From Agrobacterium tumefaciens (lineage in GTDB: Bacteria > Pseudomonadota > Alphaproteobacteria > Rhizobiales > Rhizobiaceae): DNA of 64,000 bases. A program made the position numbers and the translations under genes. The DNA lies in NCBI GenBank assembly GCA_017744915.1, contig JAGIAH010000005.1, positions 124,001 through 188,000 of the forward strand, in the 5' to 3' direction. Shown one piece after another: positions 24,862-34,255 of the stretch. The notes beneath the pieces are model-generated. The model was not told where the DNA came from. It did not search any database and saw only the letters and a program-made list of their open reading frames with translations. Position 1 is the stretch's first letter, and every line of letters begins with the position of its first letter.

Positions 24862-25994
24862 GGGTCTGGCATCCTGAATTCGGTCAATGCGTCACGGTTG
24901 ATCTCGATGCCGAGACCGGGACCATCGGGAATGGCGACAACGCCGTTCACCGCCTCGAGAGGCTGGCGCAACACGGCCTGACGGAACGGATTATGGGTGC
25001 GGTCAAATTCCATGATCGGCTCGATGGGATTGACGCGAACCGGGTCGGGCACCATCGCCGCCATGAATTGCAGCGCGGCGGCGATCTGCACGCCGGTGCC
25101 CCAGACATGCGGCACGATGCGCACGCCGTGCAGCGTGGCGAGCGTGGCGATCTTCTGGGTTTCGGAAAAACCCCCGCAGCCGCAGAGATCAGGCTGGAGA
25201 ATATCCACGGCACCGGCGGAAAGCGCCTGCCACATGCCATAACGCCCATGCCAGGTCTCGCCGCCCGCAACCGGGATCGGCTGGCCGGCCCGCACCCGGG
25301 CATAGGCATCAAGCTGTTCCGGAACCACCGGCTCCTCGAACCAGTCGACGCCGAATTCGGCCGCGCGATTGCCGAGCGTGATGGCTTCCGTGATGGTATA
25401 ACCATGATTGGCGTCGATCATCAGCCGCATATCCGGCCCGATCGCTTCACGCACCGCAGCGATGACCCGGAGGTCTTCCTCGATGCCGAAACCGATCTTG
25501 ATCTTGCAGGCGTGAAAACCCTCCGCCCGGCGCTCGGCCATCTCGGAGGCATTGTCGGAGACGCGGTCAACGCCATCGCGCTTGAAGCTGCCGGTGGCAT
25601 AGGCCCGCACGCTTTCGCGCCAGCGCCCGCCAAGCAGCATGGAGACGGAAGCGCCGTAATGCTTGCCCTTGATATCCCAGAGCGCGATATCGATGCCGGA
25701 CAAGGCGGTGAGGCTGAGGCCGCGCTGGCCCTGATCGCGCAGGGCATTATAAAGCACGGCCCAGATCTTTTCGGTCTGGCGCGGGTCCTGGCCGATCAGC
25801 CAGCCCGAGTAAGCCTGAACCACGGCCGCGTTGGGTCTTGCCGGGCCGAGGCATTCACCCCAGCCGACGGTACCGTCGTCGCATTCGATCTCCACCAGAA
25901 CATGGGCCCGCCGATCAAAGCGCATGGATGCGCTTTCAAATGGCGTGTCCAGCCGGTGTTCGAGCAGATGCGTGCGCACCGCAGTGATTTTCAT
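24858..25994 (-). CDS. gci: D-galactarolactone cycloisomerase (enolase superfamily)
   Basis: A 378-residue mandelate-racemase/muconate-lactonising-type enzyme whose sequence I recognise as Agrobacterium Gci. It opens D-galactaro-1,4-lactone to 3-deoxy-2-keto-L-threo-hexarate. Visible elements are the N-terminal capping domain, the KIKIGFG lysine motif near 168, metal ligands in MIDANHGY, DWFEEPV and VAGGETWHG, and the catalytic-side His in VPHVWGTG. GGGAGGGGAG precedes the ATG. It lies 24 bases after kdgD and overlaps gli by four bases. Confidence 0.95.
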   Translation of the reverse strand: MKITAVRTHLLEHRLDTPFESASMRFDRRAHVLVEIECDDGTVGWGECLGPARPNAAVVQAYSGWLIGQDPRQTEKIWAVLYNALRDQGQRGLSLTALSGIDIALWDIKGKHYGASVSMLLGGRWRESVRAYATGSFKRDGVDRVSDNASEMAERRAEGFHACKIKIGFGIEEDLRVIAAVREAIGPDMRLMIDANHGYTITEAITLGNRAAEFGVDWFEEPVVPEQLDAYARVRAGQPIPVAGGETWHGRYGMWQALSAGAVDILQPDLCGCGGFSETQKIATLATLHGVRIVPHVWGTGVQIAAALQFMAAMVPDPVRVNPIEPIMEFDRTHNPFRQAVLRQPLEAVNGVVAIPDGPGLGIEINRDALTEFRMPDP

Positions 25995-26018
25995 GGCTCC
26001 CCTCCCGTTATGCCGTGA

Positions 26019-26951
<933 letters not shown>

Positions 26952-27000
26952 TCACTGACTGAAAGCCACCTAAGCCGCTTACCGCATCTTTGTCAACAAC

Positions 27001-27023
27001 TCATCATACATCTTGTATGATGA
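27001..27023. promoter_or_regulatory. Candidate GntR-type operator upstream of kdgD
   Basis: A perfect palindrome with 10-bp arms: TCATCATACA, a three-base centre TCT, and TGTATGATGA. A TTGACA box for the kdgD direction follows immediately (26996-26991 on the minus strand). A related sequence lies at 28665-28684 in front of kduI and udh. The neighbouring GntR regulator at 29644 is the obvious candidate to bind both; this is inference from symmetry and recurrence. Confidence 0.6.
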
Positions 27024-27044
27024 ATTTCGAAAATCTGTGACAGA

Positions 27045-27788
27045 TTAACGCGCCAGCCAGCCGCCATCGACATTGAGAATGGCGCCGTGCACGTAATCCG
27101 CAGCCGGCGACGCCAGAAATACCGCCGCGCCGGCAATATCCTGCGAGTGCCCCCAGCGACCTGCCGGAATGCGCTCGAGAATGGCCTTGTTGCGGGCGGC
27201 ATCCGCACGCAGCGCCTCGGTATTGTTGGTTTCGATATAACCGGGGGCAATGGCATTCACATTGATGCCCCTGGCGGCCCACTCATTGGCCAGAAGCTTG
27301 GTGAGACCCGCAACGCCATGTTTCGCCGCCGTGTAGGACGGCACGCGAATGCCACCCTGAAACGACAGGAGCGAGGCGATATTGACCACCTTGCCGGAGC
27401 GACCTTTCGCCAGCAGTTCTTTCGCGAAAGCCTGCGTGGTGAAAAACAGCGCCTTCAGATTGACGTCCATCACCTCATCCCAGTCGAGTTCGGAAAACTC
27501 GACGGAATCGGCGCGGCGGATGATGCCGGCATTGTTGACGAGAATATCGAAACCGGCGTCAGCAAAACTGTCCTTCGCCGCCAGCGGATCGGCGAAATCG
27601 ATGAGCAGTGCGCTCGCCTTGCCGCCTTCTTTTGCGATGATATCAAGCGTTTCATCCGGTGCCCGGCGGGCAGCGCAGACCACCTCTGCGCCAGCGGCGG
27701 CGAGACCAACAGCAATCGCCTGGCCAAGACCGGTATTTGCGCCCGTCACAAGCGCCTTGCGCCCTTCAAGCGAAAAGGGGTTTCTCAT
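27045..27788 (-). CDS. kduD: 2-dehydro-3-deoxy-D-gluconate 5-dehydrogenase
   Basis: A 247-residue short-chain dehydrogenase. The cofactor motif TGANTGLGQAIA (residues 15-26), NNAG near 88, catalytic Ser (NIASLLSFQGG) and YTAAKHG give the full SDR signature. The sequence matches KduD, which reduces 2,5-diketo-3-deoxygluconate to 2-keto-3-deoxygluconate with NADH. Its start overlaps the kduI stop by four bases. Together with kdgF and kduI it completes the unsaturated-uronate branch; the product would be phosphorylated and split by KDPG aldolase, one copy of which lies at 62824. Confidence 0.93.
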   Translation of the reverse strand: MRNPFSLEGRKALVTGANTGLGQAIAVGLAAAGAEVVCAARRAPDETLDIIAKEGGKASALLIDFADPLAAKDSFADAGFDILVNNAGIIRRADSVEFSELDWDEVMDVNLKALFFTTQAFAKELLAKGRSGKVVNIASLLSFQGGIRVPSYTAAKHGVAGLTKLLANEWAARGINVNAIAPGYIETNNTEALRADAARNKAILERIPAGRWGHSQDIAGAAVFLASPAADYVHGAILNVDGGWLAR

Positions 27789-28609
27789 TTCAGATCCCCC
27801 GGCTGGATGAAGTCCATGTCGGTGTAATCGACATTGTCGCCAGCCATCGCCCAGATGAAGGTGTAAGAGCCGATGCCGGCGCCGGAATGGATGGACCAGG
27901 GCGGCGAAATGGCGCCTTCTTCGTTGGAAATGAACAGATGGCGAGTCTCCTGCGGCTCACCCATCAGATGCAGCACGCGCGACTTTTCATCCATGCCGAA
28001 ATAGAGATAGGCCTCCATGCGGCGGTCATGAATGTGCGAGGGAATCGTGTTCCAGACCGAGCCGTCCTCCAGCATCGTATAACCCAGCACCAGCTGGCAG
28101 CTTTCCATGACCAGCGGATGGATGAACTGGTTGATGGTGCGCTTGTTGGAGGTTTCGGTCGCGCCGAGCTTGACTTCCTTGCTGTTGGCGAGCGTGACGA
28201 GCTTGGCCGGCAGGCTGCGATGCGCCGGGCAGGAGGTGATATAGAATCGGCCGGCGCCATCAAAAGTGACAGCGCCGCTGCCGGCACCGAGATAAAGCAC
28301 ATCGCCGCGATTGAGCGTGTAGGTCTGCCCGCCGGCGTTGACGGTGCCGGTCTCACCGATATTGACGATGCCCATCTCACGCCGGTCGAGAAAGGACGGC
28401 GTCTTGGTTTCTTCCACCTTGTCCAGCGTCAGCGGCGCGCCATCAGGCACCGCGCCACCCATGACGAACCGGTCGTAATGGGTGTAAATCAGCCTGATTT
28501 CACCGGAACGGAACATGTCGTTGGCGAGGAAATGCCGGCGGAGCCCTTCGGTATCCAGCGTTTTTGCATAGTCCGGGTTCACGGCCTGCCTGGTTTCGAC
28601 GGTCAGCAT
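27785..28609 (-). CDS. kduI: 5-dehydro-4-deoxy-D-glucuronate isomerase
   Basis: A 274-residue KduI: a cupin-fold, metal-dependent isomerase converting 5-keto-4-deoxyuronate to 2,5-diketo-3-deoxygluconate. Family stretches are HAKTLDTEG-like DYAKTLDTEGLRRHF near the start, the metal-binding NTIPSHIHDRRMEAYLYF and the C-terminal WSIHSGAGIGSYTFIWAM. The start at 28609 is preferred because GAAGG lies nine bases upstream; an ATG at 28618 directly abuts that site. First gene of the kduI-kduD unit, divergent from udh over a 138-base promoter region. Confidence 0.94.
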   Translation of the reverse strand: MLTVETRQAVNPDYAKTLDTEGLRRHFLANDMFRSGEIRLIYTHYDRFVMGGAVPDGAPLTLDKVEETKTPSFLDRREMGIVNIGETGTVNAGGQTYTLNRGDVLYLGAGSGAVTFDGAGRFYITSCPAHRSLPAKLVTLANSKEVKLGATETSNKRTINQFIHPLVMESCQLVLGYTMLEDGSVWNTIPSHIHDRRMEAYLYFGMDEKSRVLHLMGEPQETRHLFISNEEGAISPPWSIHSGAGIGSYTFIWAMAGDNVDYTDMDFIQPGDLK

Positions 28610-28664
28610 CAAACTCATCCTTCATGATTGTTGCGTATGGCACATAATATATGTTATCCGCTTT

Positions 28665-28684
28665 TTGTACGATCTGTATGACAA
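28665..28684. promoter_or_regulatory. Candidate GntR-type operator between kduI and udh
   Basis: TTGTACGATCTGTATGACAA has outer arms TTGT/ACAA. Its reverse strand aligns with the 27001-27023 palindrome through TCATACA, a T, and GTA. It lies centrally in the divergent promoter region and could control both directions. Confidence 0.45.
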
Positions 28685-28747
28685 GGTCAAGAGGCGGCGA
28701 CACTTCTGACCACAGCGCAGATGCAGAAATGACTTGGGAGAATGGCG

Positions 28748-29545
28748 ATGAAACGGCTTCTTGTTACCGGTGCGGCGGGCCAGCTTGGCCGTGTCATGCG
28801 CGAGCGCCTTGCACCGATGGCCGAGATAGTGCGTCTTGCCGACCTCTCCCCGCTCGATCCGGCCGGGCCGAACGAGGAATGTGTGCAATGCGACCTTGCC
28901 GATTCGGCGGCCGTGGACGCCATGGTCGCCGGTTGCGATGGCATCGTGCATCTCGGCGGCATATCGGTGGAGCGGCCCTTCGAGCAGATTTTGCAGGGCA
29001 ATATCATCGGGCTTTATAATCTCTACGAGGCCGCCCGCGCCCATGGGCAGCCACGCATCGTTTTTGCGAGTTCCAACCATACGATCGGTTATTATCCCCA
29101 GACCGAGCGTCTCGGCCCCGATGTTCCCGTCCGCCCGGACGGGCTTTACGGCGTCTCCAAATGTTTCGGCGAAAACCTCGCCCGCATGTATTTCGAGAAA
29201 TTCGGACAGGAGACGGCGCTGGTGCGCATCGGCTCCTGCACGCCGGAACCCACCAATTACCGCATGTTATCCACCTGGTTCTCGCAGGATGATTTCGTGT
29301 CGTTGATCGAGGCGGTGTTTCGCGCGCCGGTGCTCGGCTGCCCGGTCGTCTGGGGCGCTTCGGCCAATGATGCCGGCTGGTGGGACAATTCCCATCTCGG
29401 TTACCTCGGCTGGAAACCCAGGGACAATGCCGAAGCCTTCCGCGAACAGATCGCGCAGACCAGCCCGACGCCAGACCCCGACGATGCACTTGTCCGTTTT
29501 CAGGGCGGCGTCTTCGTTGACAACCCGATCTTCAAGGCGACGTGA
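28748..29545 (+). CDS. udh: Uronate dehydrogenase
   Basis: A 265-residue extended-type short-chain dehydrogenase matching Agrobacterium Udh. It oxidises D-galacturonate or D-glucuronate with NAD+ to the 1,5-lactone of galactarate or glucarate. Present are TGAAGQLG (residues 7-14), HLGGISVERPFEQ, FASSNHTIGYYPQ with the catalytic Ser, and YGVSKCFGENLA with the YxxxK pair. ATG 28748 is placed eight bases from GGGAG; the ATG at 28742 is too close to it. It is first in line for gli, gci and kdgD, which are on the opposite strand. Confidence 0.95.
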   Translation: MKRLLVTGAAGQLGRVMRERLAPMAEIVRLADLSPLDPAGPNEECVQCDLADSAAVDAMVAGCDGIVHLGGISVERPFEQILQGNIIGLYNLYEAARAHGQPRIVFASSNHTIGYYPQTERLGPDVPVRPDGLYGVSKCFGENLARMYFEKFGQETALVRIGSCTPEPTNYRMLSTWFSQDDFVSLIEAVFRAPVLGCPVVWGASANDAGWWDNSHLGYLGWKPRDNAEAFREQIAQTSPTPDPDDALVRFQGGVFVDNPIFKAT

Positions 29546-29561
29546 GCTGCCACACGAAACG

Positions 29562-29578
29562 CCCGCCCAAGCGGCGGG
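29562..29578 (+). terminator. Weak hairpin after udh
   Basis: CCCGCC and GGCGGG pair around a five-base loop 17 bases after the udh stop. No clear T run follows, so termination is uncertain. Confidence 0.3.
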
Positions 29579-29643
29579 ATTGCAAGCGGGGCCGCGAATG
29601 ACGTATCGAGGAACACGCATGCAACCGAATTTTTAGAACGGCG

Positions 29644-30387
29644 ATGAAAATGACAAAAGCGACGAGCTCGGAACCGGCAGCGCCCCAGGGCAGAACGCTT
29701 GTGGTGAAGGTTTCGGAGGAACTGCGCAGCCAGATCGCCAAGGGCCGTTACAAGACCGGCGACCGCCTGCCCTCCGAAGCGCAACTGACGCAGGAATTCG
29801 GCGTGAGCCGCACGGTGGTGCGCGAGGCGATCGCCTCATTGCGCTCCGATGGTCTGGTCGAGCCACGTCAGGGCGCCGGCGTCTTCGTGCTGGAGCCCGC
29901 GCCCGTGGAGCGGCGGCCATTTCACAATGTCGATCTCGCGCGTGTTTCCTCGCTGATCGAGATGCTGGAACTACGCACGGCCGTGGAAGGCGATGCCGCC
30001 GGCCTTGCCGCCATTCGCCGCTCGCCGGCGCAGGAAGAAAAGATCATCGAGGCCTTTGATGCCTTCCGCGCCAGCGCCGCCCGGGGCATTCCGACGGCCG
30101 AGGCCGATTTCGCCTTTCATCTGGCCGTGGCCGAAGCGACCAACAATCCCCGTTTCAGCGAGTTCCTGCAGGTGCTTGGCCCGACCGTCATTCCGCGCCG
30201 TGCCGTGACTGACAACGGCACGGAAACGGTGCTTTCGCCTGCCGATCTCGAACGGCTGGTCGGCGAGCACGAGGCAATCCTGATCGCCATTCAGGATGGC
30301 GACGAAGAGGCGGCGCGAAGCGCCATGCGCCAGCACCTGAAAAGCAGCCAGACGCGTTACCGCGCCATGTTGCGCGCACCACGCTGA
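29644..30387 (+). CDS. GntR (FadR subfamily) transcriptional regulator of uronate genes
   Basis: A 247-residue regulator. The winged HTH is at about residues 18-85 (RLPSEAQLTQEFGVSRTVVREAIASLRSDGLVEPRQGAGVFVLE). The C-terminal FCD helical domain has the Asp/His metal-ligand pattern (VEGDAAGLAA, EADFAFHLAVAEATNNP, HEAILIAIQDGDEEAA). It follows udh by 98 bases and precedes kdgF, so a uronate-derived effector is likely. The two related palindromes at 27001 and 28665 are the natural targets. Such regulators usually repress until the sugar acid binds. Confidence 0.9.
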   Translation: MKMTKATSSEPAAPQGRTLVVKVSEELRSQIAKGRYKTGDRLPSEAQLTQEFGVSRTVVREAIASLRSDGLVEPRQGAGVFVLEPAPVERRPFHNVDLARVSSLIEMLELRTAVEGDAAGLAAIRRSPAQEEKIIEAFDAFRASAARGIPTAEADFAFHLAVAEATNNPRFSEFLQVLGPTVIPRRAVTDNGTETVLSPADLERLVGEHEAILIAIQDGDEEAARSAMRQHLKSSQTRYRAMLRAPR

Positions 30388-30439
30388 AACTGCCCGCCTG
30401 AACCGCCCTGAAGCGCATTACAAGACCGAGGAGAAACCC

Positions 30440-30757
30440 ATGCAGCAGCTTCCCAAATTCCCCACCGTTTCGCCCGACGATGGCGTGGAACGCACCGTGC
30501 TTTCCGAAGCACCCGAGCTGATGGTGGTGTCTTTCCGTTTCAAGACCGGCGCGGAAGGCAAGCTGCACAGCCATCCGCATGTGCAATCCACCTATGTCGC
30601 CAGCGGCAGTTTCCGTTTCTACCGCGATGGCGAAGCCTATGACCTTGAGAAAGGCGACAGCCTTGTGGTGCCCGGCCATATCGAACACGGTTGCCTGTGT
30701 CTGGAAGAGGGCGAGCTGATCGACTGCTTCACCCCGCGCCGCGACGATTTCCTCTGA
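30440..30757 (+). CDS. kdgF: KdgF-type cupin, unsaturated uronate ring-opening enzyme
   Basis: A 105-residue single-domain cupin. HSHPHVQSTYVASGSFRF supplies two His and the Gln of the metal site, and VVPGHIEHGCLCLE supplies the last His, matching KdgF. KdgF speeds conversion of 4,5-unsaturated uronates to the linear 5-keto-4-deoxyuronate, the KduI substrate. It starts 52 bases after the GntR gene with a good GAGGAG site, so it is probably in that operon. It links the GH88/105 hydrolase product to KduI. Confidence 0.9.
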   Translation: MQQLPKFPTVSPDDGVERTVLSEAPELMVVSFRFKTGAEGKLHSHPHVQSTYVASGSFRFYRDGEAYDLEKGDSLVVPGHIEHGCLCLEEGELIDCFTPRRDDFL

Positions 30758-30765
30758 GACGGCAC

Positions 30766-31998
30766 TCAGCTTCTGGATAAATCTCTCAGAGTGCGGGGCA
30801 GCGTGTTCATGCACTCCGCGCCTGACGATGTGACGAGGAACTGGTCCTCGATCATCAAGGCACCCAGCCCCTCGCCATAAAAAGGCGCTTCGAGCGCGAC
30901 CACCATGCCGGGAAGGATGATTTCCGGATTTTCATGGGAAAAGAACGGCCATTCCTCGATGCCCACCCCACCGCCGACGGAATGGCCGAAATGGCCGCGA
31001 TAATATTCGCCGAAACCGTCCCTGCGCATCGAGGCCAGCATGGCGGCGTGCACCGCGCCGAAGCTGTTGCCCGGTCGGATCGATTCAAGCCCGGCAGCAA
31101 AAGCCGCTTCCAGCGCCTTGAAGATATCCGCCGCCAGAGGCGAGACCGGGCCCCATGAGAAGGTTCTTGCACCATCGGAAGAATAACCATCGACCAGCGT
31201 GCCGACATCAGCCTTGATGAGCGCACCCGGCGTCATCACGGCCGCCATATCCGACAGGGCGGGCCCGACGGATATGTAATCCCAGTGCCCGCTCAGTGAA
31301 AAACCGGATGCCGTGGCATACGCCTGCGCGCCCGCCTTCCAGGCGGCGGAAAGCCCGCCGAGCGCCGCCCCCGGCCTGACGGCCGCCGCCATCGCGACCA
31401 GCCCCGCCTCAGCCGCCGCTGCCGCGCGCCGCAGAAGCCCGATCTCACGTTCGGATTTCACCGCGCGCAGACGCCGCAACACGGCCGAGCCATCGATCCA
31501 GCTCACATCGGGAAGCGCCTGACGCAGGGCCAGAAAATCGGCGGCCGGCATGAATTCGACATCGGCGCCGATGCGCGCCGCAGACAGCCCGCGCTCCCGC
31601 AGCAAGTCAGCCAACAGGCCGAAACAGACGGCACGATCGAATGTCTCCGGTCTCGGCCCGCGGGAAGCACTACGGCGATAGGCGTCATCCACCTGCGCGA
31701 CGGTTTCCACACCCGAAAGATCGACCATGTCGATCCAGATGCGATGGCAGCGCAGTTCAACGTCCGGTGCGGCCCGTCTGACGAGCGGGGCGGCATGATC
31801 ACTGACGACGGCGGCAAGTCTCGCCCCCACATCGGCCGGCACCAGCGCAATCGCCGAGCCCGCCCTGCCCCACATGGTCGCCACGCCGGCGTGAGCGCCG
31901 ACCGCATAACGGAAGGCTTCGGGCTGGAACAGCACCAGCGCGTCGATATCCGCCTCCCGCATCAGCTCATGCGCACGGTTTCGGTCGATATCGCCCAT
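30766..31998 (-). CDS. M24 family metallopeptidase (Xaa-Pro peptidase/creatinase-like)
   Basis: A 410-residue pita-bread-fold protein. The N-terminal creatinase-like domain (1-160) precedes the catalytic domain, with likely metal ligands in LIKADVGTLVDGYSSDGARTFSWGP (two Asp), GHSVGGGVGIEEWPF (His) and VALEAPFYG and LMIEDQFLVT (two Glu). Members hydrolyse Xaa-Pro bonds or amidino compounds such as creatine. It ends nine bases from kdgF in convergent orientation and follows the fused oxidoreductase gene, with 216 bases between. A link to that ABC cluster is possible but unproven. Confidence 0.85.
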   Translation of the reverse strand: MGDIDRNRAHELMREADIDALVLFQPEAFRYAVGAHAGVATMWGRAGSAIALVPADVGARLAAVVSDHAAPLVRRAAPDVELRCHRIWIDMVDLSGVETVAQVDDAYRRSASRGPRPETFDRAVCFGLLADLLRERGLSAARIGADVEFMPAADFLALRQALPDVSWIDGSAVLRRLRAVKSEREIGLLRRAAAAAEAGLVAMAAAVRPGAALGGLSAAWKAGAQAYATASGFSLSGHWDYISVGPALSDMAAVMTPGALIKADVGTLVDGYSSDGARTFSWGPVSPLAADIFKALEAAFAAGLESIRPGNSFGAVHAAMLASMRRDGFGEYYRGHFGHSVGGGVGIEEWPFFSHENPEIILPGMVVALEAPFYGEGLGALMIEDQFLVTSSGAECMNTLPRTLRDLSRS

Positions 31999-32123
31999 GG
32001 GAACTCCGGTGATTGTTTCGCGACGCGTCTATGAACCTAGGCTTTAGCAGTCACCGGAAAAGGAAAGAAGATGAAAGATAGCGCCCTCCGCAGGATCGCC
32101 ATGGAATAAGCGGGTGCCGCCTG

Positions 32124-32150
32124 TTTCTTCTCCCCGCCGGGGAGAAGAAA
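32124..32150. repeat. Perfect 12-bp stem hairpin repeat
   Basis: TTTCTTCTCCCC and GGGGAGAAGAAA with a three-base loop. The same CTTCTCCCC/GGGGAGAAG core occurs twice in 37140-37285, so this is a dispersed palindromic element. It may also end transcription of the fusion gene. Confidence 0.75.
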
Positions 32151-32214
32151 TATGCCGCAGCGCTTCGTCCTATCCGAATGGCGGCGGACTTATCCGCCGC
32201 CTTCCTGATCGGCC

Positions 32215-34218
32215 TTACGCCTCCAGCCACTTCACCTGCTCGCCCGTCAGCGCAATATCCAGCGCCGAAAGACTATCCTCCAGCTCGGCGATGGTGCGCG
32301 GCCCGATCAGCGGGATGACCGGGAAAGGCTGGGCGATGACATAAGCAAGCGCGATATGGATCGGGTGCCGCCCGAGTTTCTGCGCAAGCTCGATTGCCCG
32401 GTCGCGGCGAACGAAGTTGCGGTCGGAATACCAGACACGGACGATCTCCTCGTCATCATGCTTATTCCGCCCTGCCCGATCGGTGAAGAAACCCCGCCCC
32501 TGGCTCGACCAGGCGAAGTTGGGGATCTGGCGGGATCTCAGCCATTCCTTCCACTCATCATCCGACGCAGCGACGCAGCCCGCCCAGATGGGATCGAGCA
32601 TTTCGGCGAGCGAGAAATTGTTGGAAAGCGCGCCCGGGGCCTGCTTGCCGTTCTTCCCGGCATAGGCGGCAGCTTCATCCATGCGTTCCCGCGTCCAGTT
32701 GGAGCCGCCGAAAATGCCGCGAATGCGCCCGCGCCGGACTTCGGCATCCATGGCATCGACGAATTCGGCGACCGGAACGTCAAGATTATCGCGATGCATG
32801 AAATAGGCATCGACATAATCCGTCTTCAATCGCTCCAGCGACTGATCGAGCTGCCTGGCGATCATGTCGGGATAGCAGAGCGGCGAATGCGCGCCCTTGC
32901 CGATCAGCACGATCTCCTCGCGCGGCACATTGCGGCTCCTATGCCAGTCACCAAAAATCGCCTCCGTCTTGCCGCCGCCATAGACATAGGCCGTATCGAA
33001 GAGATTGCCGCCCGCTTCGTAAAACGCATCGAGCGTCAGCGATGCGGAGGCGAAATTGGGGAAAAATTCGAAACCGAGCGCGACCACGGAAGCCGGCTTG
33101 GCAATGCCCGGTATCTGCCGCTTCGGAACCGCATTTCCGGCCACCACCTTGCCGCCGGCAATATTCGCAACGCGCGACGTTGCCTTCTCAATGCTGTATT
33201 CCAGCCCGACGGAAGCACGCCACTGATCCATGACCCGCAAATTGCCAAGGCTGTCGGCCCAGCCCATGCCTGGCGCATCGAATTCCTTTTTGCCCTGCCG
33301 GATAGCCTCGCCGGCCGCATCGACCTCGAAGGAATAAAGCCACCGATCTTCCGGCACTTCGATAGTTTCCCCCTTGTCGCCGCGAATGATGTCGATCCGC
33401 CCGGTGCCGCCCTTGTGGCCAGCGGCGAACCAGAAATCCTTGACTTCGATGCGACCTTCCGAGCCGATGATGCGCAGCACATTGTCCTGCCCCGCCATGA
33501 TCGAGCATGAGACTTCGGCGACGATGCCATTGGGGAATTTCAGCACCGCCGAGGCCCATTCATCGACACCCGACTGGCCGAGACTGGCGGCACCCGCCAC
33601 CTTTTCCGGCTCGGCAAAGGGTTTCCCGTCTACCGCACCGGCAATCATGCGCACCATGGAGACCGGATAACCGCCGACATCGAGAATGCCGCCGCCCGCC
33701 ATTTCATTAGCGAAAAGCCGGTGATCGGCCCGGAACGAGCCCATGTTGAAACCGAAGCTGGAACGGATGATGCGGATATCGCCGACAGCACGGGCTTTCA
33801 CCAGTTCCAGCAGTTTCGCCGTCTGCGGGTGCAGGCGATACATATAGGCCTCGCCGGCAAAGACGCCTGCCTTTTTCGCCTCGTGGAAAATGGCATCGGC
33901 GTCATAGGCGGAAAGCGCGATGGGTTTTTCCACCAGCACGTTCTTGCCGGCGCGGATCGCCTTGATCGCCCATTCGGCGTGGCCGGTGTGGGGGGTGGCA
34001 ATGTAAACCGCGTCAATATCGGGATCGGCAAGCAGCGCATCGTAACCATGGATGATGCGCGCGCCGGCAAAAGCTTCGGCAAGGCCGGGCTTGTCCGGAT
34101 TGCGGGTGGCGATGGCCTCTAACCTGCCGGTGCGGGAATGGGCAATGCCGTCCGCAAATGTTTTGGCGATGGTGCCCGGGCCGATGATGCCCCAGCGGAT
34201 CGGTTGTTCGGTCGTCAT
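32215..34218 (-). CDS. Natural fusion: Gfo/Idh/MocA dehydrogenase plus aldo/keto reductase
   Basis: A 667-residue two-enzyme protein. Residues about 1-335 are a Gfo/Idh dehydrogenase (IIGPGTIAKTFADGIA Rossmann motif, EKPIAL near 96, GGGILDVGGYPVSMVRMI). From about 352 a full aldo/keto reductase follows, with the catalytic tetrad visible: Asp/Tyr in NLFDTAYVYGGGKTE, Lys in VLIGKGAHSP and His in AYFMHRDN; its C-terminal NADP-binding IPLIGPRTIAELEDSL is intact. No frameshift or stop separates the halves, so it is a genuine fusion. It ends the ABC operon, 37 bases after the ATPase gene. It could oxidise then reduce one sugar, i.e. act as a redox epimerase; this is inference. Confidence 0.9.
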   Translation of the reverse strand: MTTEQPIRWGIIGPGTIAKTFADGIAHSRTGRLEAIATRNPDKPGLAEAFAGARIIHGYDALLADPDIDAVYIATPHTGHAEWAIKAIRAGKNVLVEKPIALSAYDADAIFHEAKKAGVFAGEAYMYRLHPQTAKLLELVKARAVGDIRIIRSSFGFNMGSFRADHRLFANEMAGGGILDVGGYPVSMVRMIAGAVDGKPFAEPEKVAGAASLGQSGVDEWASAVLKFPNGIVAEVSCSIMAGQDNVLRIIGSEGRIEVKDFWFAAGHKGGTGRIDIIRGDKGETIEVPEDRWLYSFEVDAAGEAIRQGKKEFDAPGMGWADSLGNLRVMDQWRASVGLEYSIEKATSRVANIAGGKVVAGNAVPKRQIPGIAKPASVVALGFEFFPNFASASLTLDAFYEAGGNLFDTAYVYGGGKTEAIFGDWHRSRNVPREEIVLIGKGAHSPLCYPDMIARQLDQSLERLKTDYVDAYFMHRDNLDVPVAEFVDAMDAEVRRGRIRGIFGGSNWTRERMDEAAAYAGKNGKQAPGALSNNFSLAEMLDPIWAGCVAASDDEWKEWLRSRQIPNFAWSSQGRGFFTDRAGRNKHDDEEIVRVWYSDRNFVRRDRAIELAQKLGRHPIHIALAYVIAQPFPVIPLIGPRTIAELEDSLSALDIALTGEQVKWLEA

Positions 34219-34255
34219 GAAATCCTCGTCTTACATTGGGTGCTTGGGAAAGGGT

